Below are positions 45,838 to 57,670 of a stretch of DNA of 64,000 nucleotides, piece after piece. The number at the start of each line of letters is the position of its first letter. Within the stretch, counting starts at the first letter, position 1. The position numbers and the translations under genes were made by a program. The notes under the pieces were generated by a model. The model saw only the letters and a list, made by a program, of their open reading frames with translations, did not search any database and was not told where the DNA came from. The stretch is from Pestalotiopsis fici W106-1 (lineage: Eukaryota > Ascomycota > Sordariomycetes > Amphisphaeriales > Sporocadaceae): the NCBI RefSeq assembly GCF_000516985.1, contig NW_006917093.1, positions 2,418,001-2,482,000 on the forward strand. Reading direction: 5' to 3'.

Positions 45838-48392
45838 CTAGGCCTTTGCCGTTTGATTTGCTGCAGCCATGCTCGAGATGAGTTTACGTCCAACCGAAAT
45901 GGTCTCCTCCATGCCTTGTTGACGTTGCCAGAAACTAAGACTTAATTAGACGCTGGTCGATGAGGTATCTTCAAATTCTTCACTTACGCGTCCTCGGGCG
46001 TTCCATGTCCACGAGTAGATGCGATTCTTGCTTCTTCCTCGAGAGCAGCTCTCGTGATCTTCTCGCCGGTTGGCACATCGGGAAGTGGCTTCTCGAGGTT
46101 GATGTCGTGACCGAGTGTCTCCTCGAGCATGAGTTTTCTCATGGAAAACCTCTCAGCTCTCTCCTTCTGAAGTCCTGGGCTATCGAACTGGTTAAGCACG
46201 TGACGCACAAGATATTGTACTGCCAGGTAAAAATGCTCGGCAAGGAGGACACTGAGAAGGAGTCCCCAACCAGAAATGTTGTAGGGCTCGCCGCCTGGTC
46301 CCTCGGGGCCATTGGCAAATAGGTACACAATTGAAGAGCTGATCAGACTTCCAAACCACGACAGAAAGCCCAGAGCCGTGAGCCAAGGGCCAATAGAGTC
46401 AGCTCTCCAAGGAATCGGCCTCTGGCTGCTGACGGCAATCTTCATGGCATCGCCACGAAGTTCCACCCAGTTGTTGATCAGGAACGAAACAGGTGTCAGT
46501 GGCCAGACAGCGGAGAACAGAGATAGATAACCTAATACTGTTAGTACTGACTGATAGCTGAAGGACACTGTTGACATACCGAATTGGACTACCATCTCTC
46601 TATAATCTCCTGAGACATCATATACATCGAGTTCGGCCTCATTGCGGACTCGCGATAAGAATGCTGCCTCTTCTGGCACATCATGAGGGTTATACACAGA
46701 CTTGCCGTTCTTTTGCTCCATTTCTGTTTGCACTTCCTTGACCTTCTTGAATACCTTGCGCTTGAGATAGGGAACCAATGTTTCAAGCGCAAAATTGACA
46801 ACCTGTGCAGTGACGGTGAAGTAAATGACTTGCTTCTTGAGCCTATCCGGGTTGATGTTAAATCCCTGGGTTGTGACCTTCTCGCTTGCGGACAATGTCT
46901 CGGCAGTGACTCTCCAAATGTCCAGATAGGGCACAAGGAGGTTGCCAAAGGGCATATAGACAAACGTTGTCAGGAAAAGTGGGATATAGGAAGTAATAAA
47001 GTTCACCACGAAGATCTTCTGGATGAGCGCGGCCTCGTGGGCTTTGAAGCTGTTAGTCTTGAAACAGAAATGCAGGATTCTCTGGCACAACTCACCGTCA
47101 TGGGTTTGATAATTCTCGGCATCCGTCAGCCTCTGAGCTAGGTTACTGAGAATAGTTGACAGGGTTGGGGTGAAGGCGGTCAGAATGATCGTCGGCAAGA
47201 AAGTCTGGCAATGTTAGTATGCGAAAATTGTTTCCCATTGTCATGAACATACCAGATAAGCCTTGAGGGGGCCGTTGTAGATCTCACCAAGGAAGATCTC
47301 GATCGAGAAGCAAAACACATAAAGAGCGCCCAGGATCAACAGGCACACAAGTGCAAAGGGAACTTGAAGCAGCTGTGTCTGGAGGCGCTTGCTAGCGGGG
47401 TAGACCTTGACTGGCTCTTTTGTGATGGGATCAACCGCCTCGTGATCCCACTTGTAGCTTGATCGAGGATGTTGAATACGAGAAACACCACGGACACCCC
47501 ACTGTACTGCCAGATCGACCTCCTTCTTCTTCCAGTATTCAAAGAATATGACAGACCAGAGAGAGTTGACTAGAGCATAGAACCAAGAATACTGGCCGAG
47601 AATGAGCCACGCGGCAAAACCGAATGCTGCGGGGAAGACTAGGAAAGAAAAGTAGGACTGTAGGAAGGCAAAGTAGAAAGCAATCTTCTCGCCAAATTTG
47701 TCCCGAATCTCACTAATATCTTCCTCCTTCAGTGCGGACTTGCTGCTCCACTGCTTAATCCATTGGCGGTTGAAAGCGTGGTTGTGCAATGGGAAGATTG
47801 ATTCGACGTGCTTCCACTGGCCCTTCTTGGGAGTAATGCCAGCTCCACCATCATTCTTGGGCAGAGTCAACAGCAGGTAGATTACTCGCAGGCGTTCGGC
47901 TTCGCTGATGGGCTCTTTCTCAAAGACCTTGTTGACGTCATTTTCCGGTGCAGTAATGCGGACACCATACAGCCAGTCCTGAACTCGCTCTTTATAAATC
48001 TTGGACTTGAGGTATTGGTCGGATGCGACCTTGACAAAAACGAGGACGGATGTATTGTCGACACCGCTACGAACTTCGGAGGCGACACCGGCTTTCGTGA
48101 GAACTTCGATCAGCTGAGTGAAGCCCGCTTCGGCTTCGTCCCTCTCTGCGATAGGTTAGTTATACTCTGGCGGGAGCATGGAGAAGGGGAGGGGCAGTCG
48201 GATTTACCAGAGGCAGGTATCTTGTAGTTGATCACAAAGTCGACACTATACAGAAAAGCTTGTCAGCTACAAAACCATGCCAAGGAGACAGGGGTCTCTG
48301 CAATGCTTCTCTGCATCATTTACGTACTTCATGTTGGTCTTGAGCTCCGGTCTGTTGCCGTCGGCGGCATACAGCTCTCGAAGACTCGACAT
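45838..48392 (-). CDS. Anoctamin/TMEM16 (Ist2-like) lipid scramblase or ER-PM tether
   Basis: Six exons, 48392-48328, 48245-48208, 48145-47253, 47204-46580, 46531-45988 and 45934-45838, all in consistent phase, give 753 aa, close to characterised fungal TMEM16 scramblases of about 735 aa. The N-terminal 190 residues form the soluble dimerisation domain. About ten hydrophobic segments follow, starting near KIAFYFAFLQSYFSFLVFP. Acidic residues in the TM6-TM8 part (NNWVELRGDA and LLAEHFYLAVQ) are positioned like the Ca2+-binding Glu/Asp of the family. The last exon (97 nt) adds a 32-residue tail ending NQTAKA. Family role: Ca2+-activated phospholipid scrambling and, in yeast Ist2, tethering ER to plasma membrane. 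Confidence 0.93.
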
Positions 48393-49384
48393 GCTGGCGG
48401 CGTCGGTCTTTTCGAGAAGACCAAATTGGAGGAAAAGGAGTCTATAGGGAAGAGAGTGGGAGGCCCAGTGTCATCAAGGGAGGACGAACAGGTAACGATG
48501 GTTTGGGCTGAATATGAAGCCCTGGAATTCTGCAAAATTCAAGCTTGGGGAGCTTTCGGTTTCTGGGCAAGCTGAGCGTTGATCAACGTCATCCCGCAGC
48601 CCTCCTTTACCCCAAAGCAAGATCCATGACATCCTGGTTATGGCCCGTGCAGATCCCGCTAATCTTAGCGTGCATAGATCTTGGAAAGACTCGCTAAGCT
48701 CAAACATTTCCAGTGAGCTTGTTCACTGTAGGCCCAGTTATTACAGGGAACGAGCTGTGCATGCCATGACCTTGTGGTAGATCTGCAGCTGCGCATTGTG
48801 TATGAAGTACATACTTAGTGTAGCATTCGTGGCTCTCTCGCGGAATAATCACGACTACGCTGAGCGCTTAAGCTGTTGACCTATTGACAATATTTGATAC
48901 ATGTAATTTCAAAAAGCATTAGTGTCTCCAAAACATTTTCAAATAATCATTACCTCTCAACTCTACTCGACATTTTGACTCTATGTTTAATAATGGCCAG
49001 CACTCGAGACAGTGACGTGCACGCTCACATTGAGAGTTTCCTATTGGTTCATCCCTGAAGCTCTCCTGCCGTGCCGGCAGCATCAAAGAGTACCCCGAGC
49101 CCTGCGGCTTTCGAAGCTTTGTTTGTATGAACGACGAAGGGCACATCTTTCCCTCTGCAACCACGTAACACAGCCGCTTTCCTATCTTATAAAACAGGCT
49201 TGGGAGGCAAAAACAGCTCTGAAACTTCATTACCTTTGTAGTCTAGCCCCTGTTACGCATACGTTCTTTGGAGTAGTGTGGACTCTGGACTCTGAATTGG
49301 CAACGCGTCCTTGTCAAGTCAGTCGAAGCTCACCTATTGAGAGCCCATTCCTGGCGCTCCACCAGCACCTGGACACACAGCCAA
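48393..49384. other. Divergent intergenic stretch
   Basis: About 1 kb between the anoctamin and metallophosphoesterase starts. Presumed promoters of both. No other feature recognised. Confidence 0.5.
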
Positions 49385-50496
49385 ATGGGTCTTTTCCAGA
49401 AGGTCGGCCTCCGTCGCTCAAATAAATGGGAGAGCCTCACCATTCTTGATCACCTTCTCAATTCACCGTTGGAAGCGATAGCGCTATGCATATATTGGCT
49501 CGTGACGTCAGTACGCGGCAGCCCTCTGCGACCGCCACGGAACAAAAGGCCCGTCAGGGTGGTCTGTTTATCTGATACACACGACGGGATCGTGGACAAT
49601 GTTCCGGAAGGCGACCTACTTATACACGCCGGTGACTTGACGAACAACGGGACAGCCACTGCGATTCAGAAGCAGATAGACTGGCTGGCCACTCTCGGTC
49701 ATGAGCACAAGGTCTTGATCGGGGGAAACCACGACTGCCATTTAGACGAGACCTGGAGGTGTGTTGCTTATTCTCCTCCTGCCTCGAATCTGCCATGTGA
49801 CTCGATGAACTTACCTGTGTTACCCATAGATTCCGCAACAGTAAAGCAAGCTTGGATCTCAAGGGCATTGAATTATTAGACACGGGAATTACGGAGGACA
49901 ATACGGAGCCTTTAGTCTTGGAGTTTGATGGCGAACGCAGAATCACCATCTGGGGTTCATCAAGGCTACCAAGATGCGGAGCCGACCGCAACAATGCATT
50001 CATGTACGATGCCGGCAGTGACACGTGGAACAATGCCATCCCCCGCGGTACCGAGATCCTCGTCACTCATACACCGCCAGCATATCACTTGGATCTTGGC
50101 TTGGGCTGCCCAAACCTACTCAAGGAGATTTGGCGCGTCCAACCCAAATTGCACGTATTTGGTCATGTGCACTGCGGCCGCGGCGTCCAGCCTGTCTATT
50201 GGGACGACTGCCAGCGCGTATACGAGCGATTGTGTGCACGCCAGCCCTGGCTAATCACCAAACTGCCGTTTGAGGTTGTAGCGGTCCTTCCAAGGGCCCT
50301 CATCGACCTTGTCCCAAGCTACCGCTGGATCGACATCACCAAGGTCATGTTTTACGGGTTCACCAGTCTCGTCTGGTATTTCCTCATGCAGGGTGGCAGG
50401 ACGACCGGCCACGAGGGGTTGATGGTCAATGCAGCATGCCAAGATAGAAATACTGGAAGGCTCACGAAGAAGGCGCCGTTTGTCATCGACATATGA
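49385..50496 (+). CDS. Calcineurin-like metallophosphoesterase
   Basis: Exons 49385-49758 and 49830-50496 (71-nt intron) give 346 aa. All five metal-binding blocks of the fold are present in order: SDTHD, GDLTNNG, GGNHDCH, VTHTPP and FGHVHCG, so a dinuclear metal phosphoesterase is very likely. A hydrophobic N-terminal stretch (about 22-38, LLNSPLEAIALCIYWLV) and a second near the C-terminus suggest membrane association. Similar fungal proteins are annotated as Ser/Thr phosphatase-like or MPPED-type phosphodiesterases. The substrate is unknown. The start at MGLFQK was preferred over a further upstream in-frame ATG with a low-complexity leader. Confidence 0.88.
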
Positions 50497-50775
50497 CAAT
50501 GGTGAGGATATTCTCTCACTCTGCGCGAGCTTCTTCAAGACCCGAGACTCATACTCTATAACCTTTATTCACACCAATTTAATCGAGCGAATCGCAAACC
50601 AAACTAGGATACAGACAAATGAATCACCAGGCTTTGGTGTTGGTGAAGCCATGCCTTGCTTCGTTCGTATTCCCTGAACACCATGTGTGCAATCGACAAA
50701 TATTCTTATTATGTCCATTGTATCCAACTTCCCAAATATCGTTACCCTTCATCATGATCATGAAACAACTCAGAG

Positions 50776-53142
50776 TTAAAGAAGCATAGCGATGCCAAAA
50801 ACACCCAGCCAGAGCATAACGCCCCAGGCTACAAGCCCAGCCACGCCGTCCGCACCGGCCATGACCGGCACGTTGATCTGTGCCGGGCTCGGTGTCGATC
50901 CGTTGCCTGTGTAGCTGCCGTTACCTGCCATGCTCTCGCTTCCATTGTTGATCTGCGGCACCACCGAGATGACCGTCAATGCGGTGACGACAACATCGGG
51001 TCCTCCTGTTGCCACGGCCGCAGGGATCGTGAGGGTAATTGTGTTTTGGCCATTTTCGCCGCAAGCCGAGCAGGTTTCGACACACGTCGTCATGGGAATT
51101 GGTGGAGTCGTCATGACCGCGACTCCGTTTCCGGGCGTGATGGGTCCGAGCCCCGAGCCTGACGATCCACCTGATGGTGATTCTCCTCCCGATAGCGAGG
51201 GCATCGCCGTCGGGCAGTCTTCAATGGTGAGAGTCGTGCAGTACTCAATGACTACAAGCTCAGCTGGGTTGGTGGCGCAAATTGTAGTGTATGTGACAGT
51301 GATGGCAGTGGTGACGGTCGCTGTCGCACCAGTTGTAATGGTACCGTTTGCGCTGCCAGTGTCGGTCCCATTATCACCACCAATACCAGGAGGAGGTGGT
51401 AGGATATCACCAGTCACATTACCATAAATAGTGAGGAGAAGATCGTTGGGGCCAGCGCGGCGGTCAAACTTCGAGCGAGGCAAGACAGACGTGGTATTGT
51501 CCGGGTTTGTGGAGTTGAAACCATTGTCGGTGCTGATCTGCACGGGACCAGTACCGTTTACGTATCCGCCGCAGGTTTCGAGATAGCAGCCCGGGCAGGG
51601 AATGGAGCAGCGACTATTATCGGTGGATGAGGCGTCACCCAAGGTGTCGGCACAGTAGCAGGTTGTCAGGGCAGTTCCAGCATACTTCTTGCTCGCGCCT
51701 TTGCAAGCCTCGACACATGCCTCGTTGTCCATGTCGGGAAGATCGGCAAGAGGCTCAAAAGTTGTATAGCCATCAGTTGAGCCAAAACAACCAAGGAGAG
51801 TATATCCGTCGATGTTGGCATCGTCAATTAAACCGCCGTTGGCACTAGTCGGCATGGCAGTAGGGTCCGTGGTCGAGAGCGTCACTAGCATGAAAGACGT
51901 GGTGCTGGCCGGTTCTGTATTGTTGGTCGTGGTACCATTGGCTGGGAAAGGTGGAAGTGTGCTGTTGGTCGGGGTACTTGAATTGTCTGGTCGCAACCAG
52001 ACGTCGATATAATTGATTTCCCAGGCACTTGAGATGGTTGAGTCAGCCTCGTATAAAGTGAAGGCAGATCTTACAGATCTAGTCACGACTTACGAGTTTT
52101 CGAATGCCGATGGGTTGTTCGCAACAAAGGCTTTACAGGAGGTGTTATATGTCTTTGAGCAGCTGCTCTGCTCCCAGTAGGTCCCAGCATAGTCGCCGCA
52201 AAAGTCCTTTGAAACATTAATATCTTACTCAGAAGGTCAAATTAACACAACTTACAATGTTGATGGCAAGGCTCATGTTGTAGAAGAACTTATTCGTCTC
52301 GCAACTTGACCCTGCCGGTCCGCCAAACAAAGCTTGCGGTGCTCCCCAGTTTGAAGGGTCGGGCTTGGTCAGAGGACGATATCGAATGTCATTAGGGATA
52401 TTTCCACGAGCAAAATGCCAAATCATGATGCCATCATCGGTCCACTCCATGGCGTAGACTCCACCGCCGATGGCGTTGAAAGTATCACCATAAGAGTTGT
52501 CATCAGTGGCGGAGACAGTACACCCACGGTTCTGCACGATTCGCTCTCAGCACATTGTCCTTCTCCATGTAGGACACTGGGACACTCACAAAAAGGTCAA
52601 TTCCGCAGTCATCACGCGTGGATGTGCCTTCAAATCCCTCCGAAGCAAGAGAGCACCCTGCCTCAGTGTGGGCAGCGAAGATATTTGTCTGCGCACCATT
52701 CTGACCCTCAATGATGTCAATTTCACCCCCGACAGGCCAATCACCATTGTTGTTTAGAGCCCAAAAAGCTGGCCAGGAACCACAAGCGGACGATGGCATA
52801 CGGCTGAAGTCGGCAATGAAGAGACCTTTATTCCAGGACTCCTTGCTGGTCAATCGGACACTGGGTCGGCCGTCGTCCAACTCGACATCATAAATCCGGG
52901 TGCTGTCCACGCCCAGACGGACTACGCCGCTGTCCTCATTGACAGAAACGAGGCCCTGCGCGAGGGCGGTGTCTCTTTCCTGGTAGCTGTTGCAACACTT
53001 TTAGCAAATCTGTTACAAGATGAACGCATATTGGGCCTGCTCACTTCACAAAGCCCTTGCTTGGGTCGACTCCGTAGAAGAAGTCAAAGCTATCCAGCAG
53101 TTGCTGACCAGCTAAGTGGCGTGCCAGCGTATAAGCAGACAT
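50776..53142 (-). CDS. GPI-anchored GH16 glucanase with WSC domain
   Basis: Five exons, 53142-53045, 52986-52590, 52531-52256, 52206-52094 and 52027-50776, give 711 aa from the first ATG found. The GH16 domain (about 20-300) has the catalytic GGEIDIIEG motif (ExDxxE) and WPAFWAL, so a beta-1,3(4)-glucanase or wall transglycosylase role is likely. A Cys-rich WSC carbohydrate-binding domain follows (GYTLLGCFGS onward, about 375-460), then long Ser/Thr/Gly-rich spacers and a hydrophobic C-terminus typical of GPI attachment. The true N-terminus is uncertain. An upstream in-phase coding-like stretch at about 53250-53330 (…RGQVRGNTNYSA) can splice to the acceptor just before this ATG, but neither it nor the ATG supplies a clear signal peptide. 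Another 5' exon is probably unseen. Confidence 0.85.
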
Positions 53143-54780
53143 GACTATAGCAAGATGGACAAGGGTCAAGATTAAGTTAAAGGAGCGAATAGAAGCAAAC
53201 ACAAAAAACAAGAAATGAGTGACAAGCCTACCGGCTGAATAATTTGTATTGCCCCGAACCTGCCCGCGATAGGATGAAGTTGCGAGGTTCAGCGGATCAA
53301 CAGGCTGGAAGCAGATGCAAGCTGGTATTTGAATAACTAGTTATTTGTTTATTGCACAAAGTAAGACGGCGCATCCACTTAGCAAATTCCTAAGCCATTG
53401 GTTTCCTTGGAAATCCAAGAATTCTAATAAGACCCCACGTTGTCAATTGGTATTCTACTGCTTTTCTCGGCGCGGAGACTGAGACATTGGTAGTCGAGCC
53501 GAATTTGCAAGGTCCACGACCAAAGGGATGGACAATGCCTAGAACTTCCTTTGGAATTTTACAAAACGAGCTACAGATACTTGAATTAACTTTTTAAAAA
53601 CATTCAGCGATTTTGTCCCTTCAGATGGTTGTTGCAATTACTAAACACCTACGCCGGATCTCATAGATATGGATGATCATATTGTAGTATCTAAGCTTCT
53701 GCTTTCAATCTTGGCTGTTCGGTTATGCTCTCAGCGAATCAGCACGGTGGTGCACTTATGTCTTGTTACTATATGGGAAGAACAGGTCGTGACCGCGAAT
53801 TTTCCTGGCATTACAAGCAGAAAGATATGCATGACTAGAGATATATGGCAGGTGTTGTACTCCTGGATGTTTCTTTCATTGGAAAGGTCCAACTTGAATC
53901 ACTGCCGCCACGTTCGAGGCAACCAGGTAAACGCGCGAGTGAGAGCCATTTCATATAGAGGCCCGATTAGCAGTGCGCGAACCGCAGCATCGGCTTCCCT
54001 GCCTTGGTGGTGTTACAGCAGGTGTGACCAACCACCATGGCTGACACGGATACACAACAGCTCGGTTAGATGCACATAAGCTCCAGCCTTATGAGAATAA
54101 AATAAGTGAGAGAGAAGGATACCTACCTAGTCATCATATCTTCGAGGCCCGACGAGGTTGTACCAATGATTGTCCCGGAGAGGTCTCTTGGCGCGGAAGG
54201 AGGGGTGATCCATCCCGAAGCTGAAATACACTGGCACCCATCACTAGTAAATGCCTAAATATGGTGACTGCATCAGCCCAACTGAATCCGTGGCTTGGGG
54301 TTGGGTCTTGTGGTTAGTTCGCGCAAGTACAGCCGGGAAGTAGCCCTGATGAAGAGACGTGGGAGGGACTGATAGACTGCCAAATGAGAATTGGTCTTAG
54401 CTTGATATAATTGTTTGGGAACAGCATCCTCACCTCGCTCAAAAAATTCAGTTATGATGCATATTTCCCCGAGCCAGGAAAGTGGCGTGGAGGTCTTCTG
54501 CAATGAGCTGACGAGTCCCCCGGCTCCCTCCTCCCCGAGCACAGCCTGATCGCGTTTGCCAATCGTAACACAAGTCATTCGAATCTCTGCTTTCCATATT
54601 TCGCATTTTCTCGCTTTCAAGAGGCTTGAGCTTATGTGCGTTCAATCGGGCTGCTATGCAACCGTGTCTGCCTTGATGTTCGTAAGTGTCGAAGACTCCG
54701 GTTGGTTATAGCCAGCGCTACGGTCTGCACATTTTTAATTATTACACCCCATAAACTTATCCCCCGCTTACGCGCCCACT
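53143..54780. other. Intergenic stretch
   Basis: About 1.6 kb. The first 200 nt probably contain the real 5' exon(s) of the GH16 gene. The rest shows no convincing gene. No N-lobe exon for the neighbouring kinase fragment was found here. Confidence 0.5.
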
Positions 54781-55855
54781 TTGCTTCCTATTGTCATTGT
54801 TAAAGGAACGTTGAAAATCACAATAACTGTCAGATATTGCCTCATCAAGCCAATCGCTGCATACCAAATGAACCAAGACAGATGCCTCATATTTCCTTGG
54901 CCAAACGGAGGAAACTTGAAGAACTACTGGGAGAAGTTTCAAGACAAGCGCTCAGATCGTGAAAGCCTGCAATGGATTCTTGGCCAGTTCAAAGGGCTGT
55001 TCTCAGCACTACAGGAGTTGCACGAAAGTAATTGTCGTCATGGGGACCTCGAGCCTGAGAATATTCTCTGGTTTCAGGACGAACATAATCATGGGACTTT
55101 GCAAATTACTGATATCGGACTTGCGAAACTCCACGAGAAAGAGAAGAGTATCAAAGCTCGGCAATCTTGGAAATCTTTTAAGACGGTGGCGCCATGGCTC
55201 ATTATGTCTCGATATGAACCCCCAGAGATGAACTCCACGCGTGAAGACCCTGGTGCACGCTCGCGACAATACGACATGTGGTCAATGGGGTGTGTCACTT
55301 TGGAGCTGTTGATATGGATTGTCTACGGATATGATGCCGTAAAAACGTTCATAAAATCGACCGATTACTTCTGGACTGCGGGACCGGTGGATGCGCCACC
55401 AAGCCCTTACAGAGTTCACCCCTACGTGGTTTCATGTATGCGAGTCATGATGACCCAACTCGACGATCAATCTGCACTGAAAGATCTTTTGGGACTTGTG
55501 GAGAAGACTCCTGGTTGTTGATGTCTCGGTGGAATATGGTAGCTCTCCAGCCCATCGCGAGATTGCTGCCGTGTTTTGCAGCCAAATGGCACAGATCGAG
55601 CAAAAATGCCAATCAATACCGTCATATATCGCGCCAATCAACTTGCCGTATCCTGCTGACAAGATCCGAGCACAACAGTCGCTGATTTCCACTCGATCCG
55701 GGGGTCTAGAGGCACCGTTACGACCAGACGCCCCAAGCCGACCTGTCCTTCAGCCTCCGCCAAGCGATGACAAGGACCTGCCCGACCAAGTCATTGTACG
55801 AAGAGAAAGTGGTGATATAGATACGGGCTTGGCGAGTCCCTTAGATGATACATAA
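54781..55855 (+). pseudogene. Protein kinase fragment without N-lobe, frameshifted
   Basis: The first frame (to 55521) covers the C-lobe of a fungal protein kinase: LIFPWPNGGNLKNYW (hinge region), HGDLEPENILWF (catalytic loop; Lys of DLKPEN is Glu), DIGLAK (DFG variant), YEPPE (APE variant), and DMWSMGCVTLELL. The glycine loop and the VAIK lysine are absent, and no upstream exon with them was found. Near 55507 the conserved reading jumps to another frame (LLVVDVSVEYGSSPAHREIA), consistent with a single-base indel rather than an intron. The second frame runs to 55855. Such kinases accompany HET and NLR-type genes in fungi. Best read as a decayed gene. Confidence 0.7.
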
Positions 55856-56235
55856 AAACATGGGAGCGAGAGCACAACAAATAATAAAGTAGGGCACAAA
55901 CACCGAAATCTAGACTTCTAGTTGCACGTGCAGAATGGTACCATAGCTTGGCGTCAGCTTGCATACGTGTTAGGAAAACAGAGTAGGATATTCTTCAGTT
56001 CATAGTGCCGAAATTTGTTCGTAACTGTGTAATATCAGTCAATTTTCACGATGTGCACCTTTTAAATTCAGGATATCTGAACTGATCATGTCACTTTCAG
56101 CTTTTCTTCTGGGTGACGCCAATTTCCCCATTGGCCTCTGGCAGAATTGTTTGGGCCGCCAAAAAGCTTCAGGTCCGTTTATAGGCCTCAAAAAAGCCAG
56201 CCCTGGTCACACTTGCCCGCTCTGACACAAATTAT
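55856..56235. other. Short spacer between two pseudogenes
   Basis: Convergent region between the kinase and DUF7580-like relics. Nothing recognised. Confidence 0.5.
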
Positions 56236-57670
56236 TTACACATGCCCAAAATGGCGTAACATGCCTTCTAGAGGCTTGATAACCTGACCCAATATCGCGC
56301 GGACACATTTGAAATCATCAAGGTCAATATACGTTGGCCCAATAATCCCTCGTACGCACCGGCAAGTGATTTCGTGATGGACAATGCCAGCTTCGCCGAT
56401 AGCCTTCTTCTGACACTCAATGGCCGCAGACAAACTTGTGGATGTCTTGTCGTTTCCCTTCCCATCGCAATGCTCCCTACGAAAGGTCGTGACTTAAACG
56501 ATTGCCCAAACCAGGATTCCATAATCATGATTCCCAACGCAAAAAAGGCGTTGACATGATCATGAATCGGTGCTGCGATCTTCTCCACAGCCGACTTCCG
56601 AGGTCTCAGCAGAGAAGAAACGGGTTCTCTATTATGACTTCGCCATTCCTTGGTACGAAGAAATATACATCTACTTTCCCAAACATTTGAGGCAACCGTG
56701 GCGTTGGATACAGCTGCAACATGGCGTATGCCAGAGTCAGTGCTACCGACATCCTTTGGGCTCGACTCAGATCCAAGTCGATGACACCTGCCTTATCACT
56801 GTGCCGAGCAGACTTTGTGTGCGTGGGCAGTGCATCGAGGATGGTTGAAGCTAACAATACAGTCCAACTCGGCAGAGATAAAAGTCGGTGTTGGGTTTGT
56901 GTTAAAAACATGGTATGCGCCCCGACCATCATGTAGATATCCCAAACATTCTGCTTTATCATGCCCTTGCAATGCTTGCCAGAGGTCTTCGATGAATTAG
57001 GCGCATTCGGAGCTGTGAGGTACAAAGCAGTCTTGACACCACTGCTAGAAGTCTCTTGAAACCAAATGCTTGACTGGCGGGTAAACGTTGACGTAGATCT
57101 CGTTGTGTCTGTTTTGTAGCTCTTTCGTCCCAAAATTGTGGTTGCGCTTTGGTATTCGCTATGGCTTTGGGGTGCGATCGACACCTCGTGTGCTTGCCCG
57201 GAGTTGATCGTCGTGATGTTAAAAGTGCACCATGCTTCATGGTCGCTGGGTGCGGTGTCATCCGCGGAGCATGGTCGTGCCGTCCAAAGGGACGATATCT
57301 TGAGAACGCGCGCATCTGGAGCTTGTGCAAGCAATTCATGAGAGCGACGGATCATGACCAGCTGAAAGTCATGGGGAGCTTAACAATTGCAATCTGGCCA
57401 GCTCTGGGATATAGCTTTATACAAGCTTGATGCTTGGCTTTTGGTTTGGCCAACTATTTCAGCTGTCGCAAATGTTCTTGACTGCCAAGCTGGGGTCAGT
57501 GCTTCGGCGTCGTTCAACAATTTACCGATTCGAACAATGGAAATGTCCGGCCCTCCGTAGCAGCGATTCCAGTCACTACGGCCTATAAACAGCGATGGGC
57601 AAGCCTCCATGGTCGCTTTCTCAACTGCCGGGCAGCAGGATGCTTCCATGCCAAACCTTACTGGTATCAA
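56236..57670 (-). pseudogene. DUF7580-like gene with stop and two frameshifts
   Basis: Three conserved-looking pieces lie in order on the minus strand. The piece 57670-57383 ends LYKAISQSWPDCNC at an in-frame TAA (57380-57382), and the same frame continues to 56606 with RMSVALTLAYAMLQLYPTPRL, a block typical of the fungal DUF7580 family (VALTLASSLLQL-type). At about 56608 homology shifts frame to NAFFALGIMIMESWFGQ, matching the LFALGILLIEL block. A second shift near 56430-56480 leads to RCVRGIIGPTYIDLDDF and VIKPLEGML, the family's C-terminal block. No GT-AG pair explains these shifts. The family assignment is from memory of motif order. DUF7580 proteins often neighbour kinase and HET genes in fungi. 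Confidence 0.65.

Noticed and set aside
53669..54079. 136-aa plus-strand open frame
   Set aside because: Composition and lack of motifs suggest chance. No homologous pattern recognised.
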